Below are positions 17,409-25,939 of a stretch of 64,000 bases of DNA, piece after piece. Source of the stretch: CAJXQU01 sp965223825 (GTDB lineage: Bacteria; Pseudomonadota; Gammaproteobacteria; CAJXQU01); NCBI GenBank assembly GCA_965223825.1, contig OZ245018.1, forward strand, positions 124,001 to 188,000, read 5' to 3'. The notes below the pieces were generated by a model, which searched no databases, was not told where the DNA came from, and was given only the letters and a program-made list of their open reading frames with translations. Position 1 is the first letter of the stretch, and each line of letters begins with the position of its first letter. Made by a program: the position numbers and the translations under genes.

Positions 17409-18722
17409 ATGAGTGCACAACCAATCGAGAATCTTGACCCAGACTACAAAGTCGCCGACATGTCACTGGCAGAATGGGGACATAAAGAAATCGCCATTGC
17501 TGAAACTGAAATGCCAGGTTTAATGACAATTCGCGAGGAATACAAAGGTCAAAAACCTCTAGCCGGTGCACGTATTGCGGGCTGTTTGCACATGACGATC
17601 CAAACCGCTGTGTTGATCGAAACATTGGTTGAGTTAGGAGCGGAAGTGCGTTGGTCGTCGTGTAATATTTTCTCCACGCAAGATCAAGCTGCAGCGGCGA
17701 TTGCAGATCAAGGAATTCCTGTTTTTGCTTGGAAAGGTGAAACGGAAGAAGAAGCGGAATGGTGTATCGAGCAAACGATCTTTGGTCCAAATGGCTGGCG
17801 TCCGAATATGATTCTGGATGACGGTGGTGATCTGACGGTGATGATGCACGAAAAATATCCGGAAACGATGAAAGACGTACGTGGACTGTCAGAAGAAACC
17901 ACAACGGGTGTTCATCGTCTTTATGAAATGGTCAAAGCGGGCACTTTAAAAGTCCCTGCGATCAACGTTAATGATTCTGTCACGAAATCAAAGTTTGACA
18001 ATTTATACGGCTGTCGTGAGTCATTAGTTGATGGAATTAAACGTGCTACGGACGTAATGGTGGCGGGTAAGATCGCTGTTGTCCTTGGTTTTGGTGATGT
18101 GGGCAAAGGATCAGCACAATCTCTTCGAGGCTTAGGTGCAACAGTTTGGGTAACAGAAATCGATCCAATCTGTGCGTTACAGGCAGCGATGGAAGGTTAC
18201 CGTGTTGTGGATATCAATGCGGTTATAGAACAGGCTGACATCATTGTCACAGCGACAGGTAACTATAATGTTATCCGCCATGATCACTTGGTCAAAATGA
18301 AAAATCAGGCGATCATTTGTAACATCGGTCACTTCGACAATGAGATCGATGTTGCCAGTCTTAAGCAATACACGTGGGAAAATATTAAGCCACAGGTTGA
18401 TCACATTATCTTCCCCGATGGAAAACGGATTATTTTGCTAGCGGAAGGTCGTTTGGTGAACTTAGGTTGTGGTACAGGCCATCCAAGCTTTGTTATGTCG
18501 AACTCATTCACGAACCAAGTTCTTGCGCAAATTGAGTTGTGGGAAAATGCGTCGAACTATGCGAACGAGGTATATACTCTGCCGAAGAAACTGGATGAAA
18601 AGGTTGCACGTTTACATCTAAAACGTATCGGTGCGGCTTTAACAGAGTTGAGTCCAGAGCAAGCGAAATATATTGGCGTAGAAGTGGAAGGTCCTTATAA
18701 ACCAGAACACTATCGCTATTAG
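17409..18722 (+). CDS. ahcY: Adenosylhomocysteinase (SAH hydrolase)
   Basis: Cleaves S-adenosylhomocysteine to adenosine and homocysteine, relieving product inhibition of methyltransferases. The 437-residue protein shows AGCLHMTIQTAVLIETL, SSCNIFSTQDQAAAA, the NAD-binding VLGFGDVGKGSAQSLRG and the C-terminal PYKPEHYRY. The ATG at 17409 is preferred because GACAGGAGC precedes it; an in-frame ATG six codons upstream is closer to the metK stop and lacks a binding site. Confidence 0.97.
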   Translation: MSAQPIENLDPDYKVADMSLAEWGHKEIAIAETEMPGLMTIREEYKGQKPLAGARIAGCLHMTIQTAVLIETLVELGAEVRWSSCNIFSTQDQAAAAIADQGIPVFAWKGETEEEAEWCIEQTIFGPNGWRPNMILDDGGDLTVMMHEKYPETMKDVRGLSEETTTGVHRLYEMVKAGTLKVPAINVNDSVTKSKFDNLYGCRESLVDGIKRATDVMVAGKIAVVLGFGDVGKGSAQSLRGLGATVWVTEIDPICALQAAMEGYRVVDINAVIEQADIIVTATGNYNVIRHDHLVKMKNQAIICNIGHFDNEIDVASLKQYTWENIKPQVDHIIFPDGKRIILLAEGRLVNLGCGTGHPSFVMSNSFTNQVLAQIELWENASNYANEVYTLPKKLDEKVARLHLKRIGAALTELSPEQAKYIGVEVEGPYKPEHYRY

Positions 18723-18760
18723 TATTTTTGCGATGTATTAATCCAAATTAACAAGATTCT

Positions 18761-18788
18761 GGGCGACAGGCCGTTGTGGTTGTCGCCC
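18761..18788 (+). promoter_or_regulatory. Hairpin in the ahcY-metF spacer
   Basis: GGGCGACA and TGTCGCCC form an 8-base-pair stem with a 12-base loop, ending 15 bases before the metF ATG. No T tract follows, so it is unlike a terminator. It sits where it could affect metF translation or protect the mRNA. It does not match the SAH riboswitch pattern as I know it. Confidence 0.45.
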
Positions 18789-18803
18789 GCTAAGACTGAG
18801 AGC

Positions 18804-19649
18804 ATGCAAGAAAAAAAAACCTATAGTTTTGAATTTTTCCCCGCGCGAACCGATGAATCAGCAGAACGCCTAAGCAAAACAGTGGATGTGCTGGCGGGAT
18901 TAAACCCTCGTTATTTTTCCGTCACATTTGGTGCTGGCGGCGGCACGCGTGATAAAACGTTTGAAACGGTCATGAATATTCGTGAAAAAACGAATTTGCC
19001 GGCTGCGCCGCATTTGTCCTGTATTGGTTTTCGTCGTGACGAGATCAAGGCTATTTTGCAAACGTACAAATCCGCAGGTATTCGCGAGATTGTGGCATTA
19101 CGCGGAGACTTACCCTCGGGGTCTGGTTTTCATGGTGAACTGCGCTATGCGAGTGAATTAGTTGAACTGATTCGAGAGGAAACCGGTGATTATTTCCACA
19201 TCGAAGTCGCGGCTTATCCTGAAGTACACCCGCAGTCGCAAACAGCGAATATTGATCTACAAAACTTCAAACGGAAAGTAGATGCTGGTGCGAATGGTGC
19301 GCTCACGCAATATTTTTATAACGCAGATGCTTACTTTCGATTCGTTGATGAATGCGAGCGGGAAGGTATTGATATTCCAATTATTCCCGGCATCATGCCG
19401 ATCATAAACTTCACCCAATTAATGCGGTTTTCAGAAGCCTGTGGCGCAGAGATCCCACGTTGGATTGTGTATCGTTTACGTGATTTTGGTGATGATCGTG
19501 TCTCGATCAAAAAGTTTGGTGTGGAAGTCGCAACAGAGCTGTGTCGTCAATTACTTGATCAAGGTGCGCCTGGATTACATTTCTATACGATGAACCAACA
19601 CGATGCTTGTACCCAAATTTGGGATAATTTAAGTTTGCCCCGAAACTGA
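18804..19649 (+). CDS. metF: Methylenetetrahydrofolate reductase
   Basis: Reduces 5,10-methylene-THF to 5-methyl-THF, the methyl donor for methionine. The 281-residue protein begins with the MetF signature YSFEFFPARTDESAERL and shows FSVTFGAGGGTRDKTFE, PHLSCIG, VALRGDLPSG and GANGALTQYFYN. The ATG at 18804 is where homology starts; the hydrophilic in-frame extension upstream overlaps the spacer hairpin and is probably untranslated. Third gene of metK-ahcY-metF. Confidence 0.95.
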   Translation: MQEKKTYSFEFFPARTDESAERLSKTVDVLAGLNPRYFSVTFGAGGGTRDKTFETVMNIREKTNLPAAPHLSCIGFRRDEIKAILQTYKSAGIREIVALRGDLPSGSGFHGELRYASELVELIREETGDYFHIEVAAYPEVHPQSQTANIDLQNFKRKVDAGANGALTQYFYNADAYFRFVDECEREGIDIPIIPGIMPIINFTQLMRFSEACGAEIPRWIVYRLRDFGDDRVSIKKFGVEVATELCRQLLDQGAPGLHFYTMNQHDACTQIWDNLSLPRN

Positions 19650-19715
19650 CATCCCACGCGGCTTTGCCTATACTGACGATCATTATTGACTGGATCGACA
19701 TCTCCTCGGAGAAAC

Positions 19716-21161
19716 ATGGCAAGCCGCGCATCTCAAACATTTTCTCTCGATCAGAACCAAAAACCGGCGTTATTACTGGTTGATGATGATCCTTTGATCG
19801 TTGAATCATTAAGCTTTGTTTTAAAAGAGGATTTTGAATTACACACTGCCGCTTCAAGAGAAGAGGTGACGGCAGTCTTGAGTCCGCTTGAACGTATTCC
19901 TTCCTTAGCGTTGGTTGATCTTGGTTTGCCGCCGGTGCCACATTTACCCGATGAAGGTTTCGCGCTTATCCCTGAGTTATTGGCTTTTAACCCCAACATG
20001 AAAATCCTCATGTTGTCTGGGCAAAGTAAACGTCACAATATTCAACACGCATTGACGCTGGGTGCGGTGGATTTTGTACCGAAACCATGTGATATCAACC
20101 TTTTAAAAACCCGCTTGTCACACCAATGTATGTTGCTAGATGTTGAGCAGAGTGAAAACCTTGCGGTCGAAACGGTTGAAAGTGGTTTGGTGGGTGAAAG
20201 TGAGGCGATTGAGACATTGCGAGCCTTGATCAAACAATTTGCGAACACACCGTTTCCCGTCTTGGTCGAAGGAGAGTCGGGTGTTGGTAAAGAGTTAGTC
20301 GCCAAAGCATTACACGATCAGAGTGATCGGGCGGAACAACCATTTTTAACCATTAATTGCGCGGCCTTCCCTGCGGATCTTTTAGAAGCGCAGTTATTTG
20401 GCCATACGCGTGGGGCATTTACTGGTGCAGATTCGGCAAAAGCCGGCTTTTTTGAAGAAGCTGATAAAGGCAGCTTGTTTCTTGATGAGGTTGGTGAGTT
20501 GCCGATTGATCTGCAAGCTAAATTGTTGCGCGTGCTAGAAAATGGCGAGTATTACCGGATCGGCGAGACACAACCTCGACAATCCGGCGCGCGCATCATA
20601 GCGGCGACAAATCGCGATCTCCCCGCATCAGTGCGTAAAGCGGGTTTCCGTCAGGATCTTTTTCATCGTTTAAGTGTGTTGACGGTGAAAGTGCCGCCAT
20701 TACGAGAACGAGCAGAAGATGCGCGATTATTGTTATCTTATTTTCGAACGTTTTATGCAAAAACCTTCAAAGCTTTTACACTAGATCCAGAAGCGGAAGC
20801 GCATTTACTTCGCTATAGCTATCCGGGCAACGTGCGCGAGTTGCGAAATATTGTGATCAGGCTGGGTTCTAAATATCCAGGTAATGTTGTGAATCGTCGT
20901 CAACTCGAAGCGGAGATGGAAGTGTCGGTTTATTCGGCGGAAGCTGATCAGTCGGATCTTGGTCGCATTGTGCAACAGCAATTGATACAGGCTGACACAT
21001 TTCGTCTGGATGAAACACTGGAAGAATGGGAAAAACGCTATATTATGGCGGCTTTAAAGCAGTGTGGTGGAAACCTTAGTCGAGCGGCGCGAATGCTCGG
21101 AGTTAACCGCACAACGTTGTACAGTAAGTTGCAACGCCTAGCCATCTCGGTCGATCAATAA
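19716..21161 (+). CDS. Sigma-54-dependent response regulator (REC-AAA+-Fis), PrsR-like
   Basis: A 481-residue transcription activator. Order: receiver domain (about 15-140) with acidic pocket LLVDDDP, phospho-acceptor in ALVDLGLP and conserved Lys in VPKPCD; AAA+ domain (about 155-395) with Walker A GESGVGKE, the sigma-54 contact loop GAFTGA and Walker B LFLDEVGELP; C-terminal Fis-type helix-turn-helix NLSRAARMLGVNRTTLYSKL. Layout resembles regulators found beside polysaccharide or pilus genes. It lies 11 bases before the pilus cluster, so control of that cluster is likely. No partner histidine kinase and no convincing sigma-54 site was found nearby. GGAG precedes the ATG at 19716. Confidence 0.85.
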   Translation: MASRASQTFSLDQNQKPALLLVDDDPLIVESLSFVLKEDFELHTAASREEVTAVLSPLERIPSLALVDLGLPPVPHLPDEGFALIPELLAFNPNMKILMLSGQSKRHNIQHALTLGAVDFVPKPCDINLLKTRLSHQCMLLDVEQSENLAVETVESGLVGESEAIETLRALIKQFANTPFPVLVEGESGVGKELVAKALHDQSDRAEQPFLTINCAAFPADLLEAQLFGHTRGAFTGADSAKAGFFEEADKGSLFLDEVGELPIDLQAKLLRVLENGEYYRIGETQPRQSGARIIAATNRDLPASVRKAGFRQDLFHRLSVLTVKVPPLRERAEDARLLLSYFRTFYAKTFKAFTLDPEAEAHLLRYSYPGNVRELRNIVIRLGSKYPGNVVNRRQLEAEMEVSVYSAEADQSDLGRIVQQQLIQADTFRLDETLEEWEKRYIMAALKQCGGNLSRAARMLGVNRTTLYSKLQRLAISVDQ

Positions 21162-21172
21162 GGTCTTAGTAG

Positions 21173-22195
21173 ATGTATTACGATTATTTCGGTCTGAAAA
21201 ACCCTCCATTTAAAATTACACCAGATACACGTCTTTTTTTCCCTGGTGGTAAACGTGGGGCGGTTTTACAAGCATTGATCTATGCGATTACGAACGGTGA
21301 AGGGATCGTAAAAGTGGTGGGTGAAGTAGGCAGTGGCAAGACGATGTTATGTCGCATGCTTGAAGAATCCTTACCGGAGCAAGTTGAGATAGTCTATCTT
21401 GCTAATCCCAGTCTGACCCCCGACAATTTACTCCATGCGATCGCATTTGAAATGAATCTTGATGTCGAGCCAGATGATCCACAGCTCAAGGTTATGCACG
21501 CGATCCAGAACTATCTTGTTGATCGCCATGCGCGAAATCGCCAAGTCGTGATGTTTGTGGAAGAAGCGCAAGGCATGCCTTTGGAAACATTAGAAGAGTT
21601 GCGTTTATTGAGTAATCTTGAAACCAAGCAAGATAAACTGTTACAGATCGTTTTATTTGGTCAGCCGGAATTAGATGAAAACTTATCTGAGCAACACATC
21701 CGACAATTAAAAGAGCGGATCACCTACAGTTTTAATTTAACTCCTTTGCAGGAATACGAAGTTCGGGATTATGTGAATACTCGTTTGCGCGTGAGTGGTT
21801 ATCAAGGTATGGATCTGATCACGCCAAAAGCGATAAAAGAAATTTCCAAGTATTCCGGTGGTTTATTGCGACGCATAAATATCCTCTCGGATAAATCCTG
21901 TTTAGCCGCATTTGCAGATAGTGCGAAGGAAGTCACAGCAAGGCATGTGAAAATAGCGTTAGATGACACGGATTTTTCAGATATGCCACTGGCTGATCGA
22001 ACGAATAAAATCAATAAATGGTGGATTTTAGGGGCATTACTCGTGGTTATTACCGTTGCCAGTGTTTGGTGGATCGAGAATTCGGAAAAATTGTCCGGCA
22101 GTATTTTTGATAGTTTTCAGTTTGGCGAAAAGAAAGCAGATTCGAGTACTTCAGACTGGCAAAATTTAGAGCAAGAAGTCGATACTTTTCGTTAG
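21173..22195 (+). CDS. mshM: MshM/ExeA-like AAA+ ATPase of pilus/secretion cluster
   Basis: A 340-residue protein starting MYYDYFGLKNPPFKITPD, the common start of ExeA/MshM ATPases. Walker A is GEVGSGKTM and Walker B VVMFVEEAQGM. Near the C terminus a hydrophobic helix (WWILGALLVVITVASVWW, about 281-299) places it in the inner membrane. In Aeromonas ExeA helps place the secretin in the peptidoglycan layer; a similar role here, for the secretin encoded next, is an inference. The C-terminal peptidoglycan-binding domain of ExeA is absent, as in MshM. Confidence 0.85.
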   Translation: MYYDYFGLKNPPFKITPDTRLFFPGGKRGAVLQALIYAITNGEGIVKVVGEVGSGKTMLCRMLEESLPEQVEIVYLANPSLTPDNLLHAIAFEMNLDVEPDDPQLKVMHAIQNYLVDRHARNRQVVMFVEEAQGMPLETLEELRLLSNLETKQDKLLQIVLFGQPELDENLSEQHIRQLKERITYSFNLTPLQEYEVRDYVNTRLRVSGYQGMDLITPKAIKEISKYSGGLLRRINILSDKSCLAAFADSAKEVTARHVKIALDDTDFSDMPLADRTNKINKWWILGALLVVITVASVWWIENSEKLSGSIFDSFQFGEKKADSSTSDWQNLEQEVDTFR

Positions 22196-22300
22196 CTATA
22201 AATAAGTTGCATTATTTATATGTTTATTTATTGAAGTTTCTAAATCTAAACGAAAAAATATGCTATCTTGGCCTTTCTAAGGGGAGTATAAAGAGCAATT

Positions 22301-23983
22301 ATGTCATTCAAGGGGAAATCAAAAACAACGTTGCTGACCGCGCAAGGTTTGGTTATTGCCAGCGCGCTGATTGCTGGCTGCGCTTCGACGATACCTGAGC
22401 CGCATCAGCCTTCAACAGGCCACATTAATGTAGATGAGGCTACGACTGACACAGCAAAAGACATTCCGCAAATCGTTGATCAAACGGCTTTTATTCCCCC
22501 TCCGCTACCCCAGCCGGAACCGCAAGATCTTGAAAGATACACGGTTGTTGTGAATGACGTGCCGGTTAAAGAACTCCTTTTTGCGCTGGCTCGTGACGCC
22601 TCTTTAAATATTGATGTCAGTTCAGATATTGATGGCTATGTCACGTTAAATGCCGTTGAGCAAACGTTACCGCAAATCCTAGAGCGAATTTCCCGTCAAG
22701 CAAGTTTACGTTATGAGTTAAACGACAATAACCTTTATATTGCGCCGGATGCTCCTTATTTCCGCACGTATAAAATTGATTATGTAAACATTGCACGAGA
22801 TACCGAAGGCTCGATCAGTGTGGCGACTCAGGTTGAAACAACAGGGACGGTGGACGTCACGTCAACGTCGTCAGGATCAGGTTCATCAGGAACGGGAAAC
22901 AACTCTACAACGAATGTTAAAAGTAGTTCGAAACACCGCTTCTGGGAAACCTTAACGGCGAATATCAAAGGTATTCTCGGTAATGATGTGGATGATTCCG
23001 TTATTATTAATGCAGAGAGTGGTGTTATCACTGTTAATGCCAGTTCTGCAAAACATTTAGAAATCCAAGAATTTATAGACCGCGTCATGTTAAATGTTCA
23101 ACGTCAGGTGCTAATCGAAGCGACGATCGTTGAAGTCACGTTAAATGATCGATTTCAATCAGGCATCGACTGGTCTGCATTGATCGGCGGCAATGAATAT
23201 CTGAATTTACAGCAAAGTTTACTCTCAAGCGCATCATCGGTACTGAGCAACACCTTTTTCTCTGGAACCATTCAAAGTGATAATAGTGCGACACCAGATT
23301 TTAGAGCGACGCTGAAACTACTGAAAACATTTGGTGATACCAAAGTTCTATCAAGTCCAAAGTTGATGACGCTGAATAACCAAACGGCGGTACTCAAGGT
23401 GGTGAACAATGCCGTTTATTTCACCATTGAGTCACAGATCAGTCAGGGTCAACAAGGTTCATCTAATCTATCCTCCATTGAGTCTCAGGTACATACTGTA
23501 CCCGTCGGGTTAGTTATGTCCGTCACGCCGCAGATTAATGAGAATATGGCGGTGACCATGAATGTTCGGCCGACGATCTCCAGAATTATCGATCAAGTGA
23601 TCGACCCTGGCCCGCAATTGATTGCTGCGACTTTAGCGAACTCAGGGACCAATGTGGTTATTCCGACGATTAACAGTCAAATTCCAGTAATTGCAGTGCG
23701 TGAAATGGAATCCATATTAAAAGTGACAAGCGGACAAACAGCGATTTTGGGCGGTTTGATGCAGGATAATTATCAACGTGATCAGAATAGTGTGCCGGGT
23801 GTTGATGAAGTGCCTATTGCTGGTGAAGCGTTCAAACAGAAAGATTTTCAAAATACGAAATCTGAACTAGTCATATTTCTGCGTCCTGTGGTGATTCGCA
23901 ACGCGAGTTTAAATGGTGATCTTTCACCTTACCGCCAATATCTACAAAACAATGCCACTACGCCGCTTCCATTGCCGAATTAA
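22301..23983 (+). CDS. mshL: MshL-like secretin lipoprotein
   Basis: Outer-membrane channel of a type IV pilus or type II secretion system, 560 residues. A lipobox LIAGC puts the lipidated Cys at residue 27. A Pro-rich linker is followed by a secretin N domain (VKELLFALARDASLNIDV), a Ser/Gly/Thr-rich low-complexity insert (about 185-210), an N1-like domain, and the secretin core, ending with the family motif TSGQTAILGGLMQDNY and ELVIFLRPVVIRN. It follows mshM after 105 bases. No convincing promoter was seen in that AT-rich gap. Confidence 0.9.
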   Translation: MSFKGKSKTTLLTAQGLVIASALIAGCASTIPEPHQPSTGHINVDEATTDTAKDIPQIVDQTAFIPPPLPQPEPQDLERYTVVVNDVPVKELLFALARDASLNIDVSSDIDGYVTLNAVEQTLPQILERISRQASLRYELNDNNLYIAPDAPYFRTYKIDYVNIARDTEGSISVATQVETTGTVDVTSTSSGSGSSGTGNNSTTNVKSSSKHRFWETLTANIKGILGNDVDDSVIINAESGVITVNASSAKHLEIQEFIDRVMLNVQRQVLIEATIVEVTLNDRFQSGIDWSALIGGNEYLNLQQSLLSSASSVLSNTFFSGTIQSDNSATPDFRATLKLLKTFGDTKVLSSPKLMTLNNQTAVLKVVNNAVYFTIESQISQGQQGSSNLSSIESQVHTVPVGLVMSVTPQINENMAVTMNVRPTISRIIDQVIDPGPQLIAATLANSGTNVVIPTINSQIPVIAVREMESILKVTSGQTAILGGLMQDNYQRDQNSVPGVDEVPIAGEAFKQKDFQNTKSELVIFLRPVVIRNASLNGDLSPYRQYLQNNATTPLPLPN

Positions 23984-23995
23984 GGAGCAGACTTT

Positions 23996-25921
23996 ATGAG
24001 CCTCTTAATGGACGCATTGAAAAAAGCGGAGATGGAAAAAAAGAAAGCCGCCGCTGAAAACTCAGATAACGATGACGCGCTGCTTGAGTCAACGCAGTCA
24101 ATTGATGAATTTTTATCAACAGACACGATAGAGACAAAAGCGGAAGAAAGTGACAAAGCCGAAAGCGACAACTCTTGGGCGTTTAGCACCGATGAGTTAC
24201 AGCTAGAGCCACTCCAGAATCAACAAGATCAAGAAGAAAGCTCAGAAGTCGAAAATGCGTCTTCGTCATCGAGTTTACTAAAAGATGACACAACCTTGGT
24301 TGATGTCAGTTCAAATACGAATAATGATGTTCTTGCTGATAAATTCGATGAAGATATTACGTTAAGAACAGATCCGGATCTTGTCGCGTCTGATTTTGAT
24401 CACGATGCAACACTTCCCTCAGAGCGTGCAATTCAGTCTTCTCTCAAAGACTACTTTGATGCATCACAATCGATTACGATGGATCAAAAGAGCGTCGCTG
24501 ATGCTGCTTCCACCACAGGGACAGATTTCACAGAGACATCAGTACAACGTAACCGTCCGTTAGATACGTCCGCTACGCATGTTACTGCTCACACAATTTT
24601 CACTGCTGGCCAAACGCGTAAGGCATCCACTGGATTAGCCAAATATGCGCTCTTTGGATCCTTTTTCTTAGCATTAGGGCTCGGTGCAGTAGCTTTGTAT
24701 TATTCAGCGATGACGCCTTCTACGGTCGATGCTCCTGTTTCCTTACCTAGCGTGGCGAAGATTGTGGAATCAGAAAATCAGCCGGGTTCGGTTGAAGTGG
24801 ATGTGAATACTGCGTCGGTTTCACCACCATTTGAGCCAAAAATGACAGCATCAGACGATTTAAGTGATCCGGTGATTTCTGAAGTAGTCAAAGAGGTTGC
24901 CATGTTCGATGCTGAGAAGAGTCAGCAAGAAGTAGTTAGTCAAGAAGCAGGTGCGCTTGATGAGTCTGCGATTATAAATGCGACAACAACTGTCGAAGAG
25001 AAACCCGCGTCGGTTGAAACCGCGGCGACAGAAATACAAGAAAAAGTGGCTTTAACACCTGAAACAACCACCGAGCCTCAAGGGATAGAAGAATTAAACG
25101 TTGTCGAGAGCAGTGAGTTTGAGTCGTTAGAGAATGGCGTTGTACATTATCCAGAAGCGGCCTCGACAGTGGCGATCGAAGAACCAACACAATCAGCATC
25201 CAGTTTGACTGCTAGCTTGAACCAGTCTGATCAGCCATACATTAGCGATGAACCAATTAATGCTATTCCGGCAGAAGCATTTGCTGAAAACTTAAGCCTG
25301 CCGAAAAGTGCCATAAAAATCACCCGATCAGGGAGTAAGCTTCAGTTTAATAACAATCTTCTCACGGCCTACAACGCTTATCAGCAAGGTGATTATATAG
25401 CTGCAAAAAATATATATCGCCAGATTCTTAGTCGTAAGCCGGATAATCGTGATGCGCACTTAGGTCTTGCAGCCATTGATGTCGTTGAGGGAAATCCAGA
25501 ATCGGCTTACCAGCATTATGTGCATTTGCTGCAACGTAATCCTCAAGATCCGGTTGTGAATGCTGCTCTGTTTAGTCTACAGGGACAGTCATCGGGCAAT
25601 ATCAGCGAGAGCCACCTGAAGTTGATGTTAGATCGCGATCCGAATTCAGCCCAAGTGCATTTTAGTTTGGGGAGTTTCTACGCCAAACAACAGCGTTGGC
25701 CGGAAGCGCAAAAATCGTTTTTTGAGGCATTTGGTGTCGATAAAACGAATCCGGATTATGCATACAACCTAGCTGTTAGTCTTGATCAAATGGAGCAGAC
25801 GAAAGCTGCGTTAGATTATTATCGTCAGGCACTTAAATTGGCCGATCAACACCATGTCAGTTTCAATACCTCACAAGTGCTTGCAAGAATTCAAAAACTC
25901 TCTGGAATCGCAAACCGTTAA
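23996..25921 (+). CDS. mshN: MshN-like TPR protein with long acidic N-terminal region
   Basis: A 641-residue protein. It opens SLLMDALKKAEMEKKKA, a motif common at the start of MshN/ExeB-type proteins. Residues about 20-220 are rich in Asp, Glu, Ser and Thr and look disordered. A membrane helix (ALFGSFFLALGLGAVALYY, about 225-245) is followed by another acidic, Thr/Glu-rich linker and then tetratricopeptide repeats (about 455-641). It should sit in the inner membrane with the TPR part in the periplasm, contacting secretin or pilus parts. AAGGAG precedes the ATG. The acidic linkers are longer than in typical MshN. Confidence 0.78.
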   Translation: MSLLMDALKKAEMEKKKAAAENSDNDDALLESTQSIDEFLSTDTIETKAEESDKAESDNSWAFSTDELQLEPLQNQQDQEESSEVENASSSSSLLKDDTTLVDVSSNTNNDVLADKFDEDITLRTDPDLVASDFDHDATLPSERAIQSSLKDYFDASQSITMDQKSVADAASTTGTDFTETSVQRNRPLDTSATHVTAHTIFTAGQTRKASTGLAKYALFGSFFLALGLGAVALYYSAMTPSTVDAPVSLPSVAKIVESENQPGSVEVDVNTASVSPPFEPKMTASDDLSDPVISEVVKEVAMFDAEKSQQEVVSQEAGALDESAIINATTTVEEKPASVETAATEIQEKVALTPETTTEPQGIEELNVVESSEFESLENGVVHYPEAASTVAIEEPTQSASSLTASLNQSDQPYISDEPINAIPAEAFAENLSLPKSAIKITRSGSKLQFNNNLLTAYNAYQQGDYIAAKNIYRQILSRKPDNRDAHLGLAAIDVVEGNPESAYQHYVHLLQRNPQDPVVNAALFSLQGQSSGNISESHLKLMLDRDPNSAQVHFSLGSFYAKQQRWPEAQKSFFEAFGVDKTNPDYAYNLAVSLDQMEQTKAALDYYRQALKLADQHHVSFNTSQVLARIQKLSGIANR

Positions 25922-25939
25922 GGTTTTGCGAAAAACATC

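Noticed and set aside
17407..17904. Reverse frame of 165 codons inside ahcY
   Set aside because: Lies antisense to a highly conserved gene; its translation has no family resemblance and no ribosome binding site.
17378..18803. SAH or SAM riboswitch near ahcY or metF
   Set aside because: The metK-ahcY gap is too short and the metF hairpin lacks the conserved SAH riboswitch sequence as I know it.
22196..22300. Sigma-54 or sigma-70 promoter before mshL
   Set aside because: No TGGC-N-TTGC pair with correct spacing; the best sigma-70 pair (TTGAAG and TATGCT) has a 22-base spacer, which is too long.
22207..22398. Forward frame of 63 codons before and into mshL
   Set aside because: Overlaps the well-supported MshL start in another frame; AT-rich leader translation without motif or binding site.
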